Below, piece by piece: positions 55,536-64,000 of a stretch of DNA of 64,000 nucleotides. The notes below the pieces were generated by a model, which saw nothing but the letters and a program-made list of their open reading frames with translations, did not search any database and had not been told where the DNA came from. A program made the translations under genes and the position numbers. Each line of letters opens with the position of its first letter. Position 1 is the stretch's first letter. The stretch is from Calliopum simillimum. Taxonomy: Eukaryota; Arthropoda; Insecta; Diptera; Lauxaniidae. The stretch spans positions 160,628,492-160,692,491 of the forward strand of contig OX638368.1 of the NCBI GenBank assembly GCA_951812925.1, in the 5' to 3' direction.

Positions 55536-55995
55536 GGTTACCGGACATAGTCCCAACGGACATAGTTCCCACTTCGTAAATGGGGATTATGTATGAAAAT
55601 TTTTCGGTCATAATCCCCATTTTGGTCATGAGGGTTACGTCCGCAAATTTTTCGGACATAATCCCAATAGGGTTTATGTCCGAAAAATTTAATTAAGATT
55701 GAACAAAATTTTTGCAATAATCCATTTAAAAAATTTATATAGTGTTGGATGTTATAGACTGATCAGCGGCTGAAGGCCGCCGCGGAAACGGTATTGGAAT
55801 TTTCGGGAGTTGTAAATCCTGAGCTGCGGCTGTTGTCAATAACAAAATATCATTATGGGGACTATGTCCGTTTTTTCCTGGGGATTATGTCCGAAACACT
55901 TCCGGACATAATCCCCATTTTAGAAATGGGGACTATGTCCGAATTATTGGCGGACATAATCCCCATTCACGAAATGGGGACTATGTCACGGCACC
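55536..55995. mobile_element. Iteron-rich MITE with 9-bp duplication, 460 bp (Mutator-like size)
   Basis: Ends GGTTACCGGACATAGTCCC and, complemented, GGTGCCGTGACATAGTCCC. About twelve copies of a GGGGAYTATGTCCG motif occur in both orientations along the element, often as back-to-back pairs around TTTTCGG. A perfect 9-bp duplication flanks it. Nine-base duplications point to the Mutator superfamily; eight-base users (hAT, P) are less likely. No transposase. Confidence 0.75.
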
Positions 55996-56004
55996 ATCTG
56001 ATTC
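55996..56004. repeat. 9-bp target duplication, right (ATCTGATTC)
   Basis: Partner of 55,527-55,535. Confidence 0.75.
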
Positions 56005-56009
56005 CATTC

Positions 56010-57950
56010 GACAAAATTAATTACGCTGTTTACTATAAGTATGATATACTTGTAACTTCAAATATGCCTAAAACCGCAATTTTTTGACATTCGAGGAAGA
56101 ATATCTTACGTCAATTCAACTAAATAAATAATGTTCTAGGTAAGTACTTAATAACGTTGGTGAATCAGGAATAACTCAATAACAGAAGTCCTTGGAAAAA
56201 TTTTTTTCTTTTGTTATCCTGTTCACCACACTCTTATCTTTTTTTTTCAAAAGAGGGATAAATTCTTCAAATTATTCAGATTGCTCCATATCCAAAATTT
56301 CCTAAGTCAATTAGTTTCGTATCAATTCGGATGAGCCTTATTGTAATCGCGAATTCCCTCCTCTGCTTGTTGTAGTTGGAGAGGGGTTGAAGCGTTATAC
56401 CTCGCAATCTAAAAGAGCTAGAGAAGTGCAAGTTGTTGCGTAATTAGCCTACAATCTAACAAAAAGTTGGGTTTACTCAGATATGAGCCACGACTACTAT
56501 AAACGAAGAAGAATAATGTTAAACTTTAAACCGATATGACTCGTAAAATAGAAGAGTTAAAGGGGTTAAGTTCATCTATAAACTACATTTGGGAAACAAT
56601 ACTAATGTACGTGTTTAGAAATGAATATCAAATCTTAAGCTAATGACATATAAAGGCATATATTAAAATATGGCCCGTTCTTTCGTCACAACATACTACA
56701 TAATAATTTTCACTCTTTCGTCAATTGTTTATTTTCCTCTTTTATCATTGTTTTCTATGTAGTCGAATCTTCTTAGGACGCGTGCCAATAATTAAGGGCC
56801 TTCAACAGGCTGTTCTTTAGTTACACCAACAAAAGTTAAAAAAAGGGTTTTAAATTTCCGGTTTGTTGTTGTATTGTTCAACTGCAAAGCAAGCAAATGC
56901 TTTGAAGCCGTCATCAGCACCACCTATTGTACTCTGCTTTTGCAGCGCGCTTGCCAGGATCAAATTGCATTCTTGTGTTGTTCTGCATTTGGTGCTGTCC
57001 TTTTGTAAGATTCAATCTTTGTCCTGTTGTTGTGGGTGATTTTGCGTTTTTCACAACAGCAATTCGCCTGCTTCGCTCAACGGCGTTAAATTAAATACGC
57101 TCTACACAAAAGCCTCAACAAAAACAAGCAGATCCTTTTCGCATTTTTTTTTTTTTTTTTGTATACGAAGAAAAGGATAATAGAAACTAACAATCACAAA
57201 AAAAAAAGTAAAAAGAGAATAAGAAGAAAGTGCGAGGCTTTGTTGTGTTTGAAAAACCGCAGTCAGGCAACGAACCACCAGACGTTTTATTTATAACAAT
57301 ACAAGTTGCATGTATTGTTGTTGCGACTCTGATTGCTGTTGCTGTGTTGCTGTTTTTCATGGTCCTTTATGCAAGCGCAGCATATGTTGGCTTTTGTGTC
57401 CAAGACATGTTAAAGTTGTTTTCATTGTTGTTTTTTATGTTCCTATTTATTTGTTTTTGTGCTCCAGATGCGTCCATCTTTAGAGACGTGGTGGTAAAAT
57501 TGCTCAAACCAACTCCAAAGGATCTCCTATCATTTTCAATTCAACTTTTTATCTTGATTTTTAAAAATGCAACAAAATTTATAATTTTAATTATGATGTA
57601 TTATATAATTGGCTGCCATTTTGCTAAAAATGAAAACATTTCTGCTCCGTTCTCATGGTAAGTTTACCTTAAGATGTAAGACTCATGACTTTGAGTTATT
57701 CGTGCTCACTCTGTGGTATTTTCAATGGTAGCTCAACAAAAATCTGGCTTCAATTGTTTGCCTTGATTGCAAAAATTATGACATATTCTCTTATAAGATT
57801 GCAGTAACTGGAGACCGATCTCTGCTCGATCAACAATCTAATCTTATTATTATTATTTTAGTCGATGTTTTTATTGATAGCTATTTTTTGTTATGAAATT
57901 CGCACCTTTTCACCTCCAATGTTCATGTTCAAAATGATAAATGTACCGAT
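56010..57950. other. No confident gene; GC-richer patch at 56.8-57.7 kb
   Basis: A long open stretch at about 57,230-57,661 is strongly hydrophobic but begins with GTG rather than ATG and is dominated by GTTGTT/CTGTT tracts. No motif supports a gene. The remainder is AT-rich. Confidence 0.35.
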
Positions 57951-57954
57951 GAGA

Positions 57955-58490
57955 ATAATAACACAGGGCAACACTGATTTTTCGGCATAAGGTTTCGGAG
58001 TAAATTTCAAGTAATCATAACCATAATCTTCCTAATTAAACCTTACCATTCTACTTTTCCTACTTACTTTCCAAGTTAAGAAATAGTATTTCAACTCCAA
58101 CAAACAAAACAGATATTTTTGTTTTTAGCAGGGTTATCTGGAAAACTAGAGTCAATTCAGAAAAATAAATTATACTGTAGGTATCGCATTATCTTAGTGA
58201 ATCTGTATTTAATCAAAAACCTAGGGCCGCATGAAAAAAATAATTGGTCCTTTGTAAGGAGTTGAAATACCATAACTTCAATGGATGATAGCTCAGAAAT
58301 AAGGTTCTAATTGGAAAACTTGGAAGGTAAGGTTTAATGACGAAGCATGTGGCTTTTTGATGTCATTACCGGAATTTAATTACACTGTGTTCTGTAAGTG
58401 TGACTTAACTTTAAAGGATATCTGGAGAACTAGACTCAATCCTGACAAACAAATTATACTTTAGTGAATCCAGATTTAATCAAAACACTA
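57955..58490. repeat. Dispersed repeat family E, copy 2
   Basis: AACACAGGGCAACACTGATT and GGTTTCGGAGTAAATTTCAA at the left match 51,978-52,020. GTTATCTGGAAAACTAGAGT (58,132) and ATATCTGGAGAACTAGACTC (58,419) are inverted versions of the CTAGTTCTCCAGATAT block, and AAACCTTACC/GGTAAGGTTTAATG mirror each other. Confidence 0.55.
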
Positions 58491-58494
58491 ATAG

Positions 58495-58880
58495 ACAATA
58501 TAAAACAGAACATTAGGGTTGCAGAGATGTATTCCAAGTTTTCACAGATTTAGTCAGTGTCTAAGGGAAGGTCTTATCTCTTCGATAAAAGTCACTTTTA
58601 CTTTGAGAGCCCATTCAACCCAATCCCGAATTCTGTTGGTGTATTGATAATTTGGAAAATTATTTGAAAATTTAATAAATTTGGAATGTTTGCTTTGATA
58701 TCAACAAATATACCGTTTAAGAGGGGTGTTGGATATGCTGGTGGTAAATGGAGTGATTTCCTTATACCTCGATGAACTTAATATGAAATATATTAAATTA
58801 AATCGTTTTTTTAACAAGGTTATTTCTCGGGTCAGTTTAGTTCTAAAAATGATATAAAGTTTAAACTTTTCACTTCTTTT
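58495..58880. other. Uncertain; possibly more of the LINE relic
   Basis: No frame is open for long; the segment directly precedes recognisable LINE sequence. Confidence 0.3.
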
Positions 58881-59320
58881 TAAAATTAGTCTTCTTTTGG
58901 CGAAAGCTTTTCTAATGCCTCATATTTTTAATGGCTTAGAAATTTATTCTGGCACCGATGGTAGCAACATGCACAAGCTTAATTTATGCTTTAATAGAAT
59001 TGTAAGGAATGTCTATCACTTACAGCCCAGAGATCATATGTATATCTGATTATGAGCTCAGATTTTTAGGATATTCTATTCAGAACTTCGCAAGCGTTCG
59101 AAGTTTTTTGACTTTTATTGCTGTATGAAGTATCAGCAACATTCATATATATACTTAATTTGTATTATTTTCTCAATATGAGAAGAAACCGTCAGTTGCA
59201 TATTCGGCATATTCTTCTGCTTACTACGAACGTTCTTTTTCTATCAGAGTGGTTAGATTGTTAAATAATTTGCTACCGTCCCTAAAAATGTTCTCGTTAC
59301 CTCCTACTTATTTCTAGAGG
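58881..59320 (+). pseudogene. Relic of a Jockey/CR1-type LINE, C-terminal RT region
   Basis: Translation in one frame gives LMPHIFNGLEIYSGTDGSNM and HKLNLCFNRIVRNVYHLQPR, then DH; in other frames ISDYELRFLGYS and, at about 59,220-59,300, YYERSFSIRVVRLLNNLLPS. This order, ending in an RVxRLWNxLP-like motif, is typical of the region after the RT domain in Jockey/CR1-group elements without RNase H. Stops and frameshifts are many. Confidence 0.6.
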
Positions 59321-59444
59321 CTTATCTTTGAATATTTCTCCCATTTCTGGTTAGTCCTAATTTGGTATCGCTCGCAATTGATATAAAGATGCCCTGTATT
59401 TTAATTTTTTTTTTCTGTGTGTGTGAGGAATCGTTAGAATCATT

Positions 59445-60284
59445 TTTATACCCTACACCCAGGGTATATTCACTTTGTCCTTCCGTTTGTAACGCAGAGA
59501 AGGAGGCGTGGCAGGTATAGAAAAGTATATATATTCTTGATCAGCGTCACCTCCTGAGTCGATATAGCCATGTCCGTCTGTCTGGCTGGCTGGCTGGCTG
59601 GCTGGGTGGCTGGCTGGCTGGCTGGGTGGCTGGCTGGGTGGCTGGCTGTGTGTTGAAATACACTTTTTGGGAAAACTGAGCAAGATAATTCAATGTAATT
59701 TGGTACGCTGCCTCCGTTGTCAAAGTTAGCTCGGGGGATTGAAAATGAGCAAAATCGGTCAACGGACACGCCTACCGCCCATACAAAAATTATATTCAAA
59801 ATGCAATTTTAGGAGTATTTTTCACGACAATGCAACCACAATACATATAAGTACTACGAATTGTAAGCGCAAGCTCTGATAAAAATTTGAGCGAATTCGG
59901 ACAAGAGGGCGTGGCACCTCCCATATAAGCAAAAGCTTCAAAACGCTATACTGAAAGCGTTTTTTGAGATATTCGAACCAAATTTGACTCAGACACTAAG
60001 AATTATAAATAAAAGCTCTCAGCGAAAATTGGGTGAAATCAGACAAAGGGGCGTGGCACCTCCCATATAAGCAAAAGATTCAAAATGCTATACTGAAAGA
60101 GTTTTTTGAGATAATCCAACTAAATTTCACTCTGACACTAAAAACTATAAATGCAAGCTCTGAACAAAAACTGGGTGTACTCGGACAAGAGGGCGTGGCA
60201 CCTCCCATATAAGCAAACTTTTCAAAATACTGCAGTGTAGGGTATTTATTTTTTGGCTAGGCCAAAATTTACACCCTTACTAGT
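59445..60284 (-). mobile_element. Helitron/mini-me-like repeat, complete-looking copy (840 bp)
   Basis: Reading the minus strand: starts ACTAGTAAGGGTGTAAATTT, then the palindromic TTGGCCTAGCCAAAA, tandem units with CATATGGGAGGTGCCACGCC-type blocks (142 bp apart at 60,195, 60,053 and 59,911), CGTTGACCGATTTTGCTCAT, a (CCAG)n microsatellite, (TA)n, and the terminal hairpin ATACCCTGGGTGTAGGGTAT. Architecture as in the 20.7-kb copy. Confidence 0.65.
59575..59650 (+). repeat. (GGCT)n microsatellite within the repeat
   Basis: About 18 imperfect tetranucleotides grown from GTCCGTCTGTCTGGCTGGCT. At 21,412-21,440 the same site has only a few units, so it expanded in this copy. Confidence 0.85.
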
Positions 60285-60289
60285 TTTTT

Positions 60290-62370
60290 TTGGTTTTTTT
60301 TTTATATATTTTGTTTTAGTTTTATTAATTTTGTTTTAACATTTGCAAATTTTTAAAATTTTGTTTTTTATTATTCCTTTGCATTTCAAAAGTTTTAATA
60401 CGTTTAAATGTTATCTTATTTTTGTTACGCCTTGATTGCAAAGTGTTGTAAGTCTCCTATCAATGCATGGCTCTCGTATGGGCTTCGATTTGATTAAAGC
60501 ATTAAATAATTAAATAAATAAATGTTTGAACCATTAAAAAAGAGTGTGAAATAAAAAGAAAAACTTTATGCGGCTTTTGCATCGTTCGGGAAATCTCAAG
60601 AGAAATTGTGGTACATTGCAAACGGTTTTCTAAATTTGAAAACTGCTGCATAAGTCGATGTACTTAGATGACGATGCTGCGGACAAAAACTACGGATTTG
60701 TGGCTTTCGCTCGATTATTTCGCGCAGTAGTTGCTAAAGAATGAAAAGTAGGAGGGACACACACCATTTTCGCATTTTTTTCACATCGTAAAAAAATGCA
60801 AATTCAGATTCAAGTAAAATAAAAATGCAAAAAGTAAAAGAACAAACTGAATGCTGGCATACCGGCAAAAGGGTAAAAAAGCTATAAATTTTATTCAAGT
60901 GTCGATATTTGGCAAAGTATCGGCATGGTGGTGTTGCAGCCACTGTAACGGAACGAAACGTTGCTTTACGCCACCGATATCCTATTATTATTATTTTTAT
61001 TTCATCCGGATTACAAACAACAAGCGATGGGGGACTCCTTGAAGTGAAAAGCAAGTGTAGATTCTTCGTTACTATTTGTTTCCCCCGCCGCAGCGTCGTC
61101 CTTCAAAGCTTATCTTAAAAGATCAACTTGAAAATTGCAAATGAAAAATTTCCATTTTGCAAATTTTTGTTGTTGTTTTGTTTGCAAGTTTCCGTTTCCG
61201 TTTGATTTGTGCGAAGGACCTTTTGGTCTCAAGCGGAACTTGTGTGGCATATATTTTGTTCGAGGTTAAGGCGAAGTTTTTTATTCTCGCATTTTTCGCA
61301 AAAATTCTTGAGAGAAAAAACGAAAAAAAAGAGAAAGGATTTTGGGGATTACGTTAATGTTGCTACTACTTTTGTTGTTGTTGTTTTGTGGTGTTCTCGT
61401 TTGTTTTTGTTTTGCTTTATGCAAACAACACAATTTTAATGATATGTTATCGAAAGTACGTAAGGATGTACGGACTTTAGTCGATGGACACGGCGATACC
61501 AATCTCTGAGTTCAGCGGGTGGTCTAGAAGGGGTGTTACGAAATGTCGACGTTTGGCATTCGACGGGATAAATTTGAATTATAATGCAATGCGTAGTCGC
61601 GATAGCATAAAGCCTTAAGCATTGTCCGCCCGCTGCCAAAGTTTGGTGTGAGCATAGCAATTTGTGTGCTGGATATGTTACAGAATACATTAAGGGGATT
61701 TCAAAAAGTCAAAAATTGTATTTCCTATTGATATCGAAAAAAGGATATGGCGAACGCATGCTCTGGCATGTGAGATCCTGTGTAGGTGGAGCTGCGCAGT
61801 GATTTATGAGTTTACTTTATAGCCATTTTCGATTGCAAAAAAAAAAAAAAAAAAAAAAAATGTGCCAGCAAGATTTTTTCTCTAATGGAATTAAATGATG
61901 TTGAAGGATATTTGAATTATGTGCGAATTGTTGCTGTGATGGGATAACGTAAATATATGTATATACGCTGGGAATATGAAATAACTAATTTGTATTTATG
62001 AAATAATTTTATTGTACAATAATATACTTTCATATTTTGACAAAAAACAATCAAAAAAAAAAAGGAAAATTTATTCTTCGCTTAAATTCAGTGATACACT
62101 CTCTTTTGCAAATGAAAAATCTTATAATCTCTTTGAGTTCTTCGATCGCTGCTACAATGTCGACGCAGATTTTGTCGATTCTTTAAAGGTGTTAAGTCGC
62201 ATAATTTGGGCGGCCAATTAAAATCCTCCTTCAGTAAAGTTTCACAACTTTGATGGCATATGGCGTCATGCTCTTCAAAGCAGACCTTGAAATTTTTATA
62301 AGTACTATACTATTATTCAAAAAATTTTACAAATTTAAGTTTTTGAAAACTTTTTTTTCCATAAAAGTTT
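60290..62370. other. No gene seen; partly GC-richer DNA
   Basis: GC-richer around 60,900-61,700 with GTTGTTGTTG tracts; poly(A) of about 23 at 61,838. Frames of 60-106 codons overlap on both strands without motifs. Confidence 0.35.
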
Positions 62371-62374
62371 ATAG

Positions 62375-62560
62375 TGCAGGCAAATTAGGTAAAAACAGGT
62401 ATTCATTTCTAATTTTGTTGAACATGCACCGATTTTGATCCGACAGGGCTCATTTTGTTCGCGATAAAATTTAAAACAAAACCAACACATTAGTTTTTGC
62501 CGGCCTTTCCCCAAAATTTCTTTAGTCCCCCGGGAACCCTCAAAATCGTATAAATTCAAT
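62375..62560 (+). repeat. Fragment of foldback family B
   Basis: GCAGGCAAATTAGGTAAAA, ATTTTGTTGAACATGCACCG and GATCCGACAGGGCTCATTTT follow 23,572-23,640 in order. Confidence 0.6.
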
Positions 62561-62920
62561 AAAACTGTTCTAAAATGCTTAAAAATGGAAAATTATGCTA
62601 TTCATGGAGTTCTCTAGATTGCTGAATCCAAATATGATGTTGAAAAATGAAAAAAACTCAAAATGGCGCCCGGAAAACTGCGTACATACCCATTTTAAGC
62701 ACCAAAAATGGGAAAAAATCGTTACAGGGGGTTTTAGCCTAGAAGTCTTGTTACATTGAATGAATTTATACGGTCGGTGTGGGATATTGTTTTTTGTACT
62801 ATAAAAAGTAAAGTTTAGCAAACATTTTTTTGTGTTTTTGATTTGTTGATTATTTAAGCAATAACTATAAAAAGTTAATACAACTCAAAACTAAAAATAT
62901 TTGTAACGTTTTGCAAACCA
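62560..62920. other. No gene seen
   Basis: AT-rich DNA. Confidence 0.35.
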
Positions 62921-62925
62921 TTTTT

Positions 62926-64000
62926 TCTAAACTAATTTGAGGTCGCTGAACACGAAAAACGCATTTATTTTTTTGTCCTTGGGGTCGTTCCCGAGTTATT
63001 CGATAATTTATATTTTCGAGATTATAGCTTCATATACATCAATATATTTCTATGACGCCAAGTCCGATCAATTTTATTTTTCCACGTTTACAAAGAGTGA
63101 TTAATGGCGCTTCTAACGAGTATGCCAATGATTACGCTTTGAACAAAATTGACTGAGTTATAGCAGGAAAAAGTTTGAAATTTCACAAATTTTTGAAATT
63201 TTTCGCATCAACTTCAAATGAAACACATGGTTTTTGGCATATAATTTTTGTTAATACTTGTTTCTTAGTAATTTTATTAAATGGCGCATATAATTGCAAA
63301 CATATTAAGCCTATGTTGAGCAAAATCGAATGAAATTTGCAAAAGATATTAAGGTTTTAGTGCAATAAGGAAGATGTGAGAATTTTCGAAATGTTCGGCC
63401 TGAGTCAACAGATCCAATTTTTCAGCCTCCAGATAGGACACCCTACACTTATTGAACACTTTAAAGATGTTTTAAGTAACTTCTAATCATTCTTTGTAGA
63501 AGAACATTGCGGATTGTATCAAAAATATTAATTTTTGAAAGAAATCGAAAATTCCCCATTGCACTAAAACCCTAATATCTTTTGGAAATTTCATTCGATT
63601 TTGCTCAACATAGGCTTAAAATGTTTGCAATTATATGCGCCATTTAATAAAATTACTAAGAAACAAGTATTAACAAAAATTATATGCCAAAAACCATGTG
63701 TTTCATTTGAAGTTGATGCGAAAAATTTCAAAAATTTGTGAAATTTCAAACTTTTTCCTGCTATAACTCAGTCAATTTTGTTCAAAGCGTAATCATTGGC
63801 ATACTCGTTAGAAGCGCCATTAATCACTCTTTGTAAACGTGGATAAATAAAATTGATCGGACTTGGCGTCATAGAAATATATTGATGTATATGGAGCTAT
63901 CACCTCGAAAATATAAATTAACGAATAACTCGGGAACGGCCACAAGGAAAAAAAAAATAATTGGGTTTTTCGTGCTCAGCGACCTCAAATTAGTTTAGAA
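62926..64000. repeat. Foldback element, family D, reaching the window edge
   Basis: TTCTAAACTAATTTGAGGTC at 62,926 is the exact complement of the last 20 bases. Arms of about 440 bp pair with very few mismatches (for example ATATATTTCTATGACGCCAA, CAAAGAGTGATTAATGGCGC, TGTTGAGCAAAATCGAATGA and complements), with a centre of about 185 bp near 63,370-63,555. The outer end may lie beyond the window on the right. Confidence 0.9.

Noticed and set aside
57230..57661. 143-codon hydrophobic reading frame
   Set aside because: It starts with GTG, lacks an upstream ATG, is rich in GTT/CTG tracts that give hydrophobic residues automatically, and has no motif or splice context.
59453..59799. Proline/serine-rich frames with PASQPASQ repeats
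   Set aside because: They are translations of the (GGCT)n microsatellite inside a Helitron-like repeat.

Overview
This window looks like a stretch of AT-rich, repeat-dense, gene-poor euchromatin or a very long intron from a higher fly. The evidence is indirect: T1/mariner, rosa-type DD41D and Tc1-like transposons, RNase H-bearing non-LTR retrotransposon relics, and dispersed repeats carrying (GTCY)n microsatellites that resemble the mini-me/DINE-type repeats known from Diptera. A tephritid or calyptrate-like schizophoran fits best, but nothing here names a species. No conserved host protein-coding gene, rRNA or genuine tRNA gene could be recognised. Many reading frames are open only because the DNA is T- or A-rich.

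Layout. 1-1.4 kb: inverted-repeat (foldback) element of family A. 2.2-4.0 kb: a diverged inverted repeat interrupted by an 855-bp Transib-like non-autonomous element with 5-bp target duplications. 5.1-5.4 kb: fragment of a Helitron/mini-me-like repeat. 7.05-9.16 kb: 5'-truncated non-LTR retrotransposon (RT plus RNase H, minus strand). 9.7-18.8 kb: a series of MITE-like inverted repeats (9.7, 13.0, 14.1, 15.4, 18.0 kb), another Helitron-like copy (16.8 kb) and two facing tRNA-like modules (17.7-17.9 kb). 20.7-21.6 kb: long Helitron-like copy. 23.1-24.6 kb: large foldback. 26.6-29.9 kb: a SINE-like repeat into which a LINE (10-bp duplication) and an intact 1287-bp mariner are inserted. 31.3-32.0 kb: 36-bp minisatellite flanking a SINE. 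34.1-35.3 kb: foldback with G-rich ends. 36.5-39.2 kb: GC-richer, largely unique DNA, the best place for host exons or regulatory DNA. 39.5-40.1 kb: a near-perfect 230-bp hairpin followed by a 42-bp minisatellite. 41.3-43.4 kb: an inverted-repeat element and a broken DD41D transposon. 47.2-51.6 kb: three-level nest (foldback inside Tc1-like inside SINE-like repeat). 55.5-56.0 kb: 460-bp element with 9-bp duplications and about twelve inverted iterons. 58.9-59.3 kb: second type of LINE relic. 59.4-60.3 kb: Helitron-like copy on the minus strand. 62.9-64.0 kb: palindrome that runs to the window edge.

Taken together the window is a fossil bed of mobile DNA. Only one element, the mariner at 28,475-29,761, appears capable of encoding a full transposase. 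The most unusual signals are the RSS-like ends of the Transib-like element, a 65-bp module shared by otherwise different foldback elements, a set of four elements built from inverted iterons, and tRNA-headed SINE-like repeats that act as hosts for nested insertions. All assignments are from reading the sequence; no database search was possible.
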